Source: Candidatus Obscuribacter sp. (GTDB taxonomy: Bacteria > Cyanobacteriota > Vampirovibrionia > Obscuribacterales > Obscuribacteraceae). From it: DNA of 64,000 bases. Numbering within the stretch: the first letter of the stretch is position 1; each line of letters starts with the position of its first letter. Below, piece by piece: positions 36,923 to 45,637 of this stretch. The position numbers and the translations under genes are program-made. The stretch lies in the NCBI GenBank assembly GCA_016718315.1, contig JADKDV010000001.1, positions 434,001 through 498,000 of the forward strand, read 5' to 3'. The notes below the pieces were generated by a model. The model had not been told where the DNA came from. It did not search any database and was given only the letters and a program-made list of their open reading frames with translations.

Positions 36923-37558
36923 ATGTCAAGCATGCATTCATCTGCACAAGTAAGCCCAGTGTCAGCTGTAGTACCGGCAGAAGTACTGAGACTCGAGCAA
37001 TTGCTCGGCAAAATCTTCAACGACGAAATCGAAAAAGCTTTAACAGAAGAAACAGCCGCTGACTCCACAGGTAGTGCTAAGCCTGTCAATAATCTGCCTG
37101 AGAGTGCCACACTCAATCATTTGCTTGATTTTTCTCCCTTTTTTGAGCAGAGCCATGCGGCAGAGACTGCCAGTAAAAGTGAGCTTAAGAGCATCATCGA
37201 GGCTGACGACTATACTCAGCAAGACTATGACAAATTGATGCACATGGTCGACATTCAGAGAGCCGAAATTCTCAGCTTGAGAGACTCTCTACGCATGGCT
37301 AATGACGAAGTACGCCATCAAAATCTTTCTCTGGCGGCCAAAGAGGATCAACTCAAATATTTGCCAGAGCTATTCCAAAAGGCGCTCATGGTGACTGACC
37401 TGACTCTAGCAAATGACGCCCTGTCGCGTGACTTGCAATGGGAAAAGGCAGCACACAGTCAAACAGCCGAGCAGCTCAATCAACTTCACAATTGGAAAGC
37501 CTGTCTGCAAGGCAAGATGTGGATCAAAGTAGCTAAGTTCTTAGGATTTAGTCTCTAG
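36923..37558 (+). CDS. Coiled-coil protein of unknown function
   Basis: A 211-residue soluble protein, acidic in the first 100 residues. A helical/coiled-coil C-terminal half includes KLMHMVDIQRAEILSLRDSL and LANDALSRDLQWEKAAHSQT, ending WIKVAKFLGFSL. GAGGAC precedes the ATG. The gene starts a rightward run (36923-41028) of closely spaced genes, and the next gene begins three bases after its stop. No family is recognised. The position in front of exported proteins hints at a cytosolic accessory role. Confidence 0.7.
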   Translation: MSSMHSSAQVSPVSAVVPAEVLRLEQLLGKIFNDEIEKALTEETAADSTGSAKPVNNLPESATLNHLLDFSPFFEQSHAAETASKSELKSIIEADDYTQQDYDKLMHMVDIQRAEILSLRDSLRMANDEVRHQNLSLAAKEDQLKYLPELFQKALMVTDLTLANDALSRDLQWEKAAHSQTAEQLNQLHNWKACLQGKMWIKVAKFLGFSL

Positions 37559-37561
37559 AAC

Positions 37562-37840
37562 ATGAAGCTTTTTCGTTCAGTCGTATTAGCCACCTCAAGC
37601 TTTTGGCTTTTATCAAGTGCCGTACTAGCACAGGAAGCCCAGCAAGTAATAGTGGTGCCCACCCGCGACCTCAAAGCAGGAGCCGTGGCCATCGAAAGCG
37701 CCCTTGCCGAAAAGAAGATTGAAGCAAGACTTGCCCCAATAAACGCTGTTTCGGGCATAGCTCAGTGCGTTGGTCGGGTACTCAAGCGCGACAAAGCAAA
37801 AGGGCAGATAATATTGATAGATGATTTGGATAACCCCTAG
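37562..37840 (+). CDS. Small exported SAF-domain protein
   Basis: A 92-residue protein: signal peptide (LFRSVVLATSSFWLLSSAVLA) followed by little more than one SAF domain. VIVVPTRDLKAGAVAIESAL matches the SAF opening and GIAQCVGRVLKRDKAKGQII the middle; QIILIDDLD closes it. SAF domains occur in flagellar P-ring chaperone FlgA and pilus protein CpaB, where they act at the periplasmic face. Here the domain stands alone. It lies between the coiled-coil gene and a large exported unknown, with spacings of 3 and 19 bases, so operon membership is likely. Confidence 0.75.
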   Translation: MKLFRSVVLATSSFWLLSSAVLAQEAQQVIVVPTRDLKAGAVAIESALAEKKIEARLAPINAVSGIAQCVGRVLKRDKAKGQIILIDDLDNP

Positions 37841-37859
37841 ACTTGATTAGAGGTCAAAA

Positions 37860-39185
37860 ATGAAAGTCAAACTTAGTGTCTATGGTCTGTTACTCGCTCT
37901 GACACTAACTCCCACACCAGCCTGGTCTGTGACCGCCAATGACATTATCAGTGCCATAGACAAAGGCAAAATACTGGCCCCGTCAATCAGAGTCAACGCC
38001 CAGGTCAGACCTGATGTAGTCTATATCTCTACCTACAAAAACCTCAAAGCCAATGACCGCGACTGTAAGATCGAGGCGGTTCTGTTAGCAAAGACAGTGA
38101 TGGATCTAGCCCCCGAGATTCCCCGGGTAGAAGTGCGTTTTTATGAGCAAACCAGTCTCAATCGCTTTAAACAGATAAGTATTTCGGCAGGAGACGTCAA
38201 AGCCTTTGCCTCTGGCAGCATCAAAGAGGACCAGTTGCTCAATGGTTTAGTCCTCAAGCAAGAAGAAACCACAGATCCCAATGCCAAGCTCACTACTCAT
38301 CTGGAAGAGAGCCAGTATCTGAGAGCTAAGCAAGAAGTTTCCTCAATGATCGAGGGCAAGAAAGCACTTGTTTTTAGCGGTCTGGATCCCACTCTAGACG
38401 ACATCTTTATCAAAGCCGAAGCCTTAAGATTAGCCCAGAAGACTTTTGAAGCGGTGGGACCAGAAGTTGAAGAAGTACAGGTCACTTTTGTGGATCCGGG
38501 CAAAGATGGACAGGACCGTTTGGTATCACTGAAGCGCCCGCAAGAGAAACAAATTAGTGAGGGTTTCGCTCTAGCACTCAAAGATATAGTCATTGACAGC
38601 AAAGCAAAGGCACAGGAAGAACTAACTTTAGCCAATCTAGAGAGCTATGAAATCAAAGATGGTCGCCTCAAAGAACAAAGACAGGCGATTTTAAGCAAAC
38701 TCAAGTCTCTGAGCCAGTCAGGAGTCAATGTTGGGCGTCAAATTTTAGCGCGCTTTGTAGAAATAGAAGCAGGCGTAGAAGCCATGGAAGAGAGTGCCCT
38801 CAGAACCAAGATAAGCGATCTTTCTGATGTGATGGACAAGCTCGAAGAAAATTACAAAAATGCCAAGGCAATTAAAGCGACGGCTACTCAACCAGCCGTT
38901 AACACTACAGTCAAACCTGCCACTGCCGGTAGTGCGCCTTTGCCCACTCAAAGTGCTGCCGTGGACAAAATCAAGGCTCGCATTTTGGCAAATCCGCAAA
39001 GCTATATCTCTGAGACTGTAGCCAGTTTGCAGAGACGCTCTCCCACAGGTAACGGCGAGGATCATCCAAACTTTCCCAAACTGATGCAGTTTGCCATCCA
39101 GACCCTCAAAGAAAAAGGTCGCAGCCAGGAGGCAAGCGCTTTGGAAGCCAAACTGCAAGCTATCCAGGCACGCAATGCGCACTAG
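37860..39185 (+). CDS. Exported protein of unknown function
   Basis: A 441-residue exported protein with a signal peptide (VYGLLLALTLTPTPAWS). Two similar alpha/beta stretches appear in tandem: VNAQVRPDVVYISTYKNLKANDRDCKI...VEVRFYEQ near 45-105, and KKALVFSGLDPTLDDIFIKAEAL...VEEVQVTFVDP near 160-210. This suggests an internal duplication. A helical segment (about 250-335) and a Thr/Ala/Pro linker follow. No family is recognised. It overlaps the next TPR gene by 11 bases. Confidence 0.7.
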   Translation: MKVKLSVYGLLLALTLTPTPAWSVTANDIISAIDKGKILAPSIRVNAQVRPDVVYISTYKNLKANDRDCKIEAVLLAKTVMDLAPEIPRVEVRFYEQTSLNRFKQISISAGDVKAFASGSIKEDQLLNGLVLKQEETTDPNAKLTTHLEESQYLRAKQEVSSMIEGKKALVFSGLDPTLDDIFIKAEALRLAQKTFEAVGPEVEEVQVTFVDPGKDGQDRLVSLKRPQEKQISEGFALALKDIVIDSKAKAQEELTLANLESYEIKDGRLKEQRQAILSKLKSLSQSGVNVGRQILARFVEIEAGVEAMEESALRTKISDLSDVMDKLEENYKNAKAIKATATQPAVNTTVKPATAGSAPLPTQSAAVDKIKARILANPQSYISETVASLQRRSPTGNGEDHPNFPKLMQFAIQTLKEKGRSQEASALEAKLQAIQARNAH

Positions 39186-39798
39186 GGCAAAGTTGGGCGC
39201 CCTGATCTCTTACCTGTTTTTGAGCACCAGCACAGCTTTTGCTCAAGATGTGCCAAGACAGGTGGAAGACCTCGCTTTTGGCCAGTATAGCGGTAGCGAT
39301 GCAGATAGCACCTGGCTCCAGCTTGACAATAAAGCGCGGGCAGACATCAAAGATCAAAATTATAGTCAGGCCGAAAAGGGCTTTAAAGAAGCGATTGCCT
39401 ATGCCGAAAGTAAGAATCTGATCTCACCTGGGCTGATCAATAGCCTCCTTGGACTTACTTTAGCCAATGAAAAACTGGGTAACCGCTCCGAAGCTGAGCG
39501 CATCTATGAATTGGCAATGAGATATGCCGAGTCCACTTATGGACCGACCAGTAGCGCTTATGCGGTGTTTTTGTCTGACCTGGCCTGGCTTTATCACTTC
39601 CATAACAAGGATGATAAAGGCGAAATTCTGTTTATGAGGGCAATCAAGACTTTTCAAAATGCCTATGGTGAGGGCAGCGCTCAGGAAGTACTTGTGCTTC
39701 GCGAATATCAGATTTTTCTCAAGGAAGCAGGCAGAGTGGCTGAAGGCGAAAAAATACAGCATCGACTGGATCGCATAAAAGGCAGTTCAGGCGACTAA
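39175..39798 (+). CDS. Exported TPR protein
   Basis: A 207-residue exported protein: signal peptide (KLGALISYLFLSTSTAFA), then TPR units (KARADIKDQNYSQAEKGFKEA, SLLGLTLANEKLGNRSEAERI, LSDLAWLYHFHNKDDKGEIL). The kinesin-light-chain style resembles the TPR protein at 32683-33876. ATG 39175 gives a proper signal peptide; it overlaps the preceding gene's end by 11 bases, so translation is coupled. Upstream extension of the frame to 39091 only adds shadow sequence. Confidence 0.8.
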   Translation: MRTRAKLGALISYLFLSTSTAFAQDVPRQVEDLAFGQYSGSDADSTWLQLDNKARADIKDQNYSQAEKGFKEAIAYAESKNLISPGLINSLLGLTLANEKLGNRSEAERIYELAMRYAESTYGPTSSAYAVFLSDLAWLYHFHNKDDKGEILFMRAIKTFQNAYGEGSAQEVLVLREYQIFLKEAGRVAEGEKIQHRLDRIKGSSGD

Positions 39799-39837
39799 TA
39801 GCCTTTGCAAATGGCTATATTGATGTAGACTTTGAGC

Positions 39838-41028
39838 ATGGTTAAACGCTCTTCCAAGATCTTAGTCGGCGATCTGCTTGTCAAATCAGAGCTTGTCACA
39901 CTGGCTCAATTTGCCGATGCTATGCCAGTTTCTCTCAAAACAGGTTTACCTGTTGGTCGCGTTCTGATTGCCTCAGGATTTCTCGATGAAGAGAAGTTTA
40001 AGCAAGTGCTCACTGTCCAGAGTCTTATACGGGATCACCTGTTAGCAGGTGAAGCCGGGGTGGAAGCCCTCAAACTGGTAGCTTCCGGCAAAAGAACGCT
40101 AACTCAAGCACTGACAGAGTTGGGCGAGAACTGCGATTTTTTTGATTCAACTAATCGACTGGGCGATATTCTGCTTGATGCTCAAATTGTCGATGAGAGC
40201 ATGCTCAAAGAAACATTGACGGTCAGTCTAACCACTGGTCTGCCTCTAGCACGTGTACTATCCATGAGAGGTTATCTAGCCGAGCAAGTGGCTTATATCG
40301 CTCTTTGTTGCCAGACTCTAATTAGAGATGGCAAACTTGATAGGCAAAGAGCCATGTCAGCAATAAAACTGGTAAACGAGAACCTCCAGCAAATTCTTAA
40401 GCTGGGTATCACTTCTCGCCCGGGCGATATAAGTCTGCGCAAAGCTAATAGTTTGAGACTGGGAGAGCTTTTGCTCTTATCTGGCATGGTTGACGACCGC
40501 GATATTATTTCAGCCGTAGAAGAAGGACTCACTGACGAACAGCCCCTGGGCAAAGTATTGACGCGAGTAGGTATTATTTCAGAGGCTGAACTGGGTCAGG
40601 CTCTCGCTATCCAAGAGATGGTAAATAACCGTACTCTCACTCCTGACGATGCCACCTTTGTTCTTTCATCAGTTAAGGGGTCTAATAAGTCATTATCCAA
40701 GGCGCTTTCAGACACCGATAAACTAAAGGAACATAATGGCGCTGATGTAATCCAGTCTCTGGATGCCTTCCTCAATTTTTTGGGATTGGCTCAGAGTGTC
40801 GACTTTAAAAAGTTAAAAGAAGAAAGCGCTAGAGAAAAAATCACTTTGGAAGAGTCAGTCAAAAAGGCTAACTTGATCAGTCCCATGCTGGAAAAGTCAG
40901 TGCTTGAGGCTTATCACCTTTATCAAGAAGGGCGCCTCGAAGATGACCAGTGTGCCTTTGCCGTGCACGTTCTAGCGGCATCTGGACAGGGTGATTTGCC
41001 TGAGCTATTAAAACAGCTCGGTTGGTAA
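39838..41028 (+). CDS. Four-repeat MshEN/GspE-N-like protein
   Basis: A 396-residue soluble protein made of about four tandem units of some 85 residues. Each reads roughly LGDLLLxxxxVxExxLxxAL...GxPLGRVLxxxGxIxExxLxxALxxQxLIRDGxL...AxxALKLV. Clear units begin at ILVGDLLVKSEL, RLGDILLDAQIV and RLGELLLLSGMV; the fourth (FLNFLGLAQSV) is diverged. The LGDLLV/GRVLIASG pattern resembles the MshEN domain at the N-terminus of type II secretion and type IV pilus ATPases, some of which bind c-di-GMP. No ATPase domain is present. ATG 39838 is chosen over TTG 39832. It ends the run of exported-protein genes. Confidence 0.75.
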   Translation: MVKRSSKILVGDLLVKSELVTLAQFADAMPVSLKTGLPVGRVLIASGFLDEEKFKQVLTVQSLIRDHLLAGEAGVEALKLVASGKRTLTQALTELGENCDFFDSTNRLGDILLDAQIVDESMLKETLTVSLTTGLPLARVLSMRGYLAEQVAYIALCCQTLIRDGKLDRQRAMSAIKLVNENLQQILKLGITSRPGDISLRKANSLRLGELLLLSGMVDDRDIISAVEEGLTDEQPLGKVLTRVGIISEAELGQALAIQEMVNNRTLTPDDATFVLSSVKGSNKSLSKALSDTDKLKEHNGADVIQSLDAFLNFLGLAQSVDFKKLKEESAREKITLEESVKKANLISPMLEKSVLEAYHLYQEGRLEDDQCAFAVHVLAASGQGDLPELLKQLGW

Positions 41029-41114
41029 GCAATAGCGGACAACTAGGTTTATAAGGACTCGACTGGTAAGCAATTACAGACAGTTGGCTTGGCATTACTT
41101 TACTTATTTCAAAT

Positions 41115-41146
41115 AAGAAGAGGCCCCCAGACGGAAGCCTCTTCTT
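41115..41146. terminator. Bidirectional intrinsic terminator
   Basis: AAGAAGAGGC (41115-41124) pairs perfectly with GCCTCTTCTT (41137-41146) around a 12-base loop. It lies between the convergent four-repeat gene and the degenerate GGDEF gene. The minus-strand side runs on into TTCTTATTTG and suits the GGDEF gene. Confidence 0.85.
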
Positions 41147-41164
41147 CGCTAACTTTTAAGTAAA

Positions 41165-41890
41165 TTATGCTTCGGCGCTAACGTTAGCCGTTACAGTCTG
41201 GTTGCCGCCTGCTTCTGCGGCCTTTTGTGCGGCTTGTAGTGCGGTTTCGACTAAATCATCGGCTTTGAGTGCATTGCCGGGATAGCCAGCAATACCTTGA
41301 CTGACAGTGACATGCCAGTTTTGCCCGACATCAGATACACGCTCCAGCATGATTTTGCTGCGAATACGCTCAGCCAGTACAGCAACACCCTTAGGATCGG
41401 TCTCTGGGCAGATAACCACAAAAGTATCGAGATCGTAGCGAGCCGGGATATCAACGTCGCGCACTTTGCTCATTACAAAATTGGCAGTGCCTTTGATGAC
41501 GCTGTCAGCTGTGTTTTGACCATGAGCCTTGGCAATTTTGGTGTAATCATCCACTCGGACAACCAGAAGACCCATGGAGTGCTTGTAACGCTTGGTGCGC
41601 TTAAGCTCGTCACGCATAATGCGCATGATGGTGTTGCGGTTATACAGCTCAGTGACTGAGTCTAATAGAGCAATACGCTCGGCATCTTGCTGATCCGATT
41701 TGCCCATATTGCTCTGCACATTGGAGAGATAAGAACCTTGCTCCAATTCCTTAAAACGGCTCTGGGCGTCAGACTGGTTTTGAGCCTTAGCCTGATTCAG
41801 GTTACCGGTATTTCTAAGTTGGTTTAATCTTTGCCTGAAGAGACCTTCTCTTGCAAAAAGAGGTACCTGGTCTTTGTCGAAAGTTGGCAT
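41165..41890 (-). CDS. Degenerate GGDEF-domain protein
   Basis: A 241-residue soluble protein. About 70 polar residues precede a GGDEF-fold domain (LLDSVTELYNRNTIMRIM; GLLVVRVDDYTKIAKAHG). The catalytic motif is replaced by DLDTF, while RDVD stands five residues before it as in the full-length enzyme at 7716. It is therefore probably a c-di-GMP receptor and not a cyclase. ATG 41890 is chosen because GAGGG lies just upstream; a GTG at 41902 overlaps that site. It lies downstream of a gap of about 480 bases shared with the SRPBCC gene. Confidence 0.85.
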   Translation of the reverse strand: MPTFDKDQVPLFAREGLFRQRLNQLRNTGNLNQAKAQNQSDAQSRFKELEQGSYLSNVQSNMGKSDQQDAERIALLDSVTELYNRNTIMRIMRDELKRTKRYKHSMGLLVVRVDDYTKIAKAHGQNTADSVIKGTANFVMSKVRDVDIPARYDLDTFVVICPETDPKGVAVLAERIRSKIMLERVSDVGQNWHVTVSQGIAGYPGNALKADDLVETALQAAQKAAEAGGNQTVTANVSAEA

Positions 41891-42371
41891 GTTATCCCTC
41901 ACAAGTTACCGGCCAGCATATATAGGTTAGCAATTATACTCTCACAAGGGAAGTCAAGATAGCCCCCCTGCCATGGTTTGTTATCAATTTAAAATGCAGC
42001 CGACCAGGGTCTTTAAAATGCTCTTGCCGAATGACACATAATATTTTGAAAAATTGCCACAAAGACTAGCTTACACCACCTGACAGCACTGCCAGTGATA
42101 CCAGGCAAAATTTGAAGTTTTCAACAAGAAAGAAATAAATGAGTTAAATCTCAATTGCTTACATAAAATCTCTCAAGCGTAAATGCACTTGGCATCCAGC
42201 ATATACACAAGATGTCTCAAATGGTCATCTTTTGCCGGGTTGCTAAGATATATTGGGTAAATTTGGTACCCTCTTGACGGCCGTAGATATTTGATCGACT
42301 ATAAACAGGTTCGCTTTGAAGTACGCTTGCGTGGTTCTAAGTAGTGCCAAATGGCTCCAACAGGGTTGCGC
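41891..42371. other. Divergent intergenic region
   Basis: About 480 A/T-rich bases between the leftward GGDEF gene and the rightward SRPBCC gene, with no credible coding frame. TTGACG (42274-42279) and TATAAA (42300-42305) could serve the rightward gene, but the 20-base spacer is too long for a good promoter. A short GGGTA/TACCC hairpin lies just before it. Nothing else stands out. Confidence 0.35.
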
Positions 42372-43154
42372 ATGACATCAATAGAAAGAAAAGAGATTTT
42401 GCGGAATAATCGGCTAATTCTCCTCGCTAGTCTCTTATCGCTTTGCATATTGGTGCCAGCTGACCTCAGCGCTAAAAATATTTTTCACGACAATCATCTA
42501 CAAGAGCTGTCTCGCAGTGAGTTGACCAAAGTGCAACTTACTAAACTAGAGCCCAGCAAACAGGATTTACTGGACAGAGCCAAATTAGAAAAAGGCGAAG
42601 TCATTGTCGGTATGAGAGATGTTGGTGCCACCAAATTTGTCACAGGCAAAATCATCATCGAACACTCGCCTGAAAAAGTCTGGCCAATTATGGTCAACCC
42701 TTTTGAATTCAAAGGCAAGATTTCTCCACGTGTCAAAAAAGTAGAAGTAGTAACAGATCAAACCAATCTATCTGTGCTGCGCATGACCATGGACACAGCC
42801 CCAATTCCGCTTCTACCACAACTCAACTACACAGTTGAGTCGCGTTATGAACAAAACGAAAAGGGTGGCAGAATCGAATTCAAAAGAATTGCTGGCACAC
42901 TCAGAGATTTTCGCGGTTACTGGGATATGAGTCCCACTGCCAATGGTACAAAAACAGAACTGACGTACAGTATGTATTTGGATCCTGGTTTTTTTGTGCC
43001 GCAGTGGATTGTGCGCGAAGGTGTTAAATCAGAGCTACCAAGAACCTTGCAGGCTCTGCGCACTCGTATCAAAGCAGTATATGAAGAACAAGAGCGCCCA
43101 GAGTCACACACTATCCTGGCTGCCAATGTCAATTCACATCATCAGGTCCACTAG
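42372..43154 (+). CDS. Exported SRPBCC (START/polyketide-cyclase-like) protein
   Basis: A 260-residue protein with an N-terminal hydrophobic segment (LILLASLLSLCILVPADLSA), a charged linker and a ligand-binding SRPBCC domain. Visible elements are VTGKIIIEHSPEKVWPIMVN at the start, LNYTVESRYEQ, GTLRDFRGYWDMSP and a long C-terminal helix (WIVREGVKSELPRTLQALRT). Members bind hydrophobic ligands in a deep cavity; the ligand here is unknown. ATG 42372 has CAGGG seven bases upstream; ATG 42351 has none. It is convergent with dacB, overlapping its end by four bases. Confidence 0.8.
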   Translation: MTSIERKEILRNNRLILLASLLSLCILVPADLSAKNIFHDNHLQELSRSELTKVQLTKLEPSKQDLLDRAKLEKGEVIVGMRDVGATKFVTGKIIIEHSPEKVWPIMVNPFEFKGKISPRVKKVEVVTDQTNLSVLRMTMDTAPIPLLPQLNYTVESRYEQNEKGGRIEFKRIAGTLRDFRGYWDMSPTANGTKTELTYSMYLDPGFFVPQWIVREGVKSELPRTLQALRTRIKAVYEEQERPESHTILAANVNSHHQVH

Positions 43155-44824
43155 TTAGTTTTAGTTTGTTCTAGTTTTGCCTGTTCTGGTTTTGCCACAG
43201 TATTGGGATTAGCAATAGCTTTTGCTGCTTTTGCTGCTGATGCTGCAGGGGCTGCTGGTAATTCACAGCGTCTCACTCGTTCAATTAAGTCAGCCAATAC
43301 TATACGTACATCTCGCACAGACGGTGTGTGACCATTGACCAATGTGGTGATAGCAAGGACTCGCCCTTTGTTCTCGAGCACACCACTGAGCCCGCGTACA
43401 GTATCCATAGCACCGGTCTTAAAGCTGTAACGACTGCCACCACCTTTTACATCGCTGGCTCTGAGCAAATCGAGATACTGCGGCTTGGTTTTGTACATAT
43501 GCGCCAGCACAAGATTGAGTGCATGCGGCGTAATCGCATTTTTGCGCGAGAGTCCACAACCATCAAAGAGCACAACCTGAGAGTTAGGCACGCCAATTTG
43601 TGAGAGCCACTCGCCTAAACGCCAGAGACCACGCTCTTCCAGACTAGCTGAACTAACTGCTTTTTTCTTGTCACCACCGCTAGCAGCAACCGGGCTGATA
43701 GAAAGAGTGCGCAAAAACTGTTGAGCGTACAAGTTATCACTCTCATACAGGCAGAGTTTGATTAGCTGGCTGAGAGGTTTTGAGCCGTGCTCGACCAAGG
43801 TAGTACGCGGTTGTTTGCTCAAAAAGCCCAATACTTTTTCACTTTTAATTACCGGTCTGGCAAAACTGAAATTGTTCTCGGTGAGAGAAGCAGTAAAGAG
43901 TCCGATATTGTAATCTGTTGGATTGCCTACTACAAAAGGACCATCACGGTGAATCTTAGGATCTGGTTTGCCATTAGATCCCATAGCCAGACCCCGGTAA
44001 AGTCGCACCACCCCTGATGCCTCATCAAAAGCCAAAAATGATGAAGCCAGATCCGCTGCCAGGACGCCATCCACAAGAGCCAGACCAGACTTAGTAACGT
44101 CCTCGACTTTATAAATCTTGGGGATGCCACCTACATATGCAATATTTTTGTCCACAACCAGGCTCGATGAGACCGGCATCCATTCTTGTCCAAAATCTTC
44201 GATAAGCCAGTTGACGTGGAAGTTATCACGACTTTCAGGTGGAGCAAATTCATAGATTTTGCCATCGATGCGCTTCAAGCCATCACTAGATAGACGCTTA
44301 AGCGAAGCAACAAGACCTTCCAGATCACCTCTGCTAAAAGAGGGGTCCTGACTGCAATCCAAAATCAAATCGCCCTTTAACGTATCGTCTTTTACAGATC
44401 CATTGGTCAAAAGTCTGGTCTTATAAACAAAATCACCGCCATACAGATCATAAAGACAGGCAGTGGTAAGGACTTTAGCTGTACTGGCAGGTGTATGTCG
44501 TTTGCTGCCATTTGATTCGTAAAGTATCTGTCCACTATTGACGTCATAAATTTCGACGCCCACGCGCGAATATTTTATCTCCGGTCGGCTGAGCCAGGCA
44601 TCTACAGTCAAAGCCAGATTGCTCTTAGAAGAACTAGCGGCAGAACCTGCAGTTTTAGCATGACCGTTATTAGTATTTGCAGCAGGAGCGCCAGTTCTCA
44701 CGGCACTGCCCTGACGATGTCTGGTTTTACCTTGAGCGGCATTATCCGTCAGCAAAGTCAAACTCAATCCCGACACTAGAGCTAAGAGAGCCAGGGACAC
44801 AGGCTTATAGTTTTTTGTACTCAT
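43151..44824 (-). CDS. dacB: D-alanyl-D-alanine carboxypeptidase/endopeptidase (PBP4, family S13)
   Basis: Periplasmic penicillin-binding protein that trims or cleaves peptidoglycan cross-links. The 557-residue protein has a signal peptide and an Ala/Thr/Ser linker. The three active-site motifs are Ser114-Thr-Ala-Lys117 (TPASTAKVLTT), SDN (YESDNLYAQQFL) and KTG (SFKTGAMDTVRG). The large insert between SxxK and SxN is typical of family S13. A disordered Ala/Lys tail ends it. It is the third gene of a run with the SDR and thioesterase genes, starting two bases after the SDR stop. Confidence 0.93.
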   Translation of the reverse strand: MSTKNYKPVSLALLALVSGLSLTLLTDNAAQGKTRHRQGSAVRTGAPAANTNNGHAKTAGSAASSSKSNLALTVDAWLSRPEIKYSRVGVEIYDVNSGQILYESNGSKRHTPASTAKVLTTACLYDLYGGDFVYKTRLLTNGSVKDDTLKGDLILDCSQDPSFSRGDLEGLVASLKRLSSDGLKRIDGKIYEFAPPESRDNFHVNWLIEDFGQEWMPVSSSLVVDKNIAYVGGIPKIYKVEDVTKSGLALVDGVLAADLASSFLAFDEASGVVRLYRGLAMGSNGKPDPKIHRDGPFVVGNPTDYNIGLFTASLTENNFSFARPVIKSEKVLGFLSKQPRTTLVEHGSKPLSQLIKLCLYESDNLYAQQFLRTLSISPVAASGGDKKKAVSSASLEERGLWRLGEWLSQIGVPNSQVVLFDGCGLSRKNAITPHALNLVLAHMYKTKPQYLDLLRASDVKGGGSRYSFKTGAMDTVRGLSGVLENKGRVLAITTLVNGHTPSVRDVRIVLADLIERVRRCELPAAPAASAAKAAKAIANPNTVAKPEQAKLEQTKTN

Positions 44825-44826
44825 AT

Positions 44827-45621
44827 TTATCTCGCGGTCCAGCCGCCATCGATAGGCATACTGGCACCGGTTATAGAAGCAGCCAGATCACTGGTTAAAT
44901 ACAGGCAAAGTGCACCGAGCTCATCCAGTGAAACAAAGCGGTTACTAGGCTGCTTCTCGCTAATCAGTCGATGACGTGCGTCAGCCAGACTGATAGCTTC
45001 GCTACGACTGATAGCTTCAACTTGTTTTTCGACTAAAGGAGTCTCCACCCAGCCAGGACAAACAGCATTACAGGTGATACCAGTTTCGGCGCATTCAAGC
45101 GCTACTACTTTGGTCAAACCAACAATACCGTGCTTAGCTGCCACATAGGCGGCTTTTTGAGCGCTAGCCACAAGCCCATGGACAGAAGCGATATTGATAA
45201 TGCGCCCCCAATTATTCTTTTTCATTTGGGGCAAAGTCATGCGAATAGTGTGAAAAGCGGCAGACAAATTGATAGAAATCACTTGATCCCAGCGCTCAAC
45301 TGGAAAATCCTCAACTAAAGCGGTGTACTGAATACCAGCATTATTGACGAGAATATCGATAGAGCCCAGTTTATCTGTAACTGTATTGATAAAGTGCTCT
45401 ACCTCAGTCACTCTGGACATATCAGTAGGTACATGTATAGCTTCTTTTGCGCCTACTTCTTTGAGATCCTTCAAGACCTGCTCGATTTCACTTTCTGAGC
45501 CAAATCCATTAATTGCTACAGAGAGATTTTTAGAGGCAAAAGCCAGAGCGACGGCTCTACCGATGCCGCTTGTGGCACCAGTTACTACTGCAACTTTTGC
45601 ACTTGTCTTAAAAGGACTCAT
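44827..45621 (-). CDS. 3-hydroxybutyrate dehydrogenase-like SDR
   Basis: A 264-residue NAD(P)H-dependent short-chain dehydrogenase: cofactor loop TGATSGIG at 14-21, NNAGIQY, and catalytic Tyr/Lys in AAYVAAKHG. The segments NAVCPGWVETPLVEKQVE and ISEKQPSNRFV, with SMPIDGGWTAR at the end, fit D-3-hydroxybutyrate dehydrogenases of polyhydroxybutyrate breakdown better than FabG. Specificity cannot be settled from sequence alone. It lies between a thioesterase and dacB on the same strand. Confidence 0.82.
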   Translation of the reverse strand: MSPFKTSAKVAVVTGATSGIGRAVALAFASKNLSVAINGFGSESEIEQVLKDLKEVGAKEAIHVPTDMSRVTEVEHFINTVTDKLGSIDILVNNAGIQYTALVEDFPVERWDQVISINLSAAFHTIRMTLPQMKKNNWGRIINIASVHGLVASAQKAAYVAAKHGIVGLTKVVALECAETGITCNAVCPGWVETPLVEKQVEAISRSEAISLADARHRLISEKQPSNRFVSLDELGALCLYLTSDLAASITGASMPIDGGWTAR

Positions 45622-45637
45622 TTAGTGTGGCTCCTGC

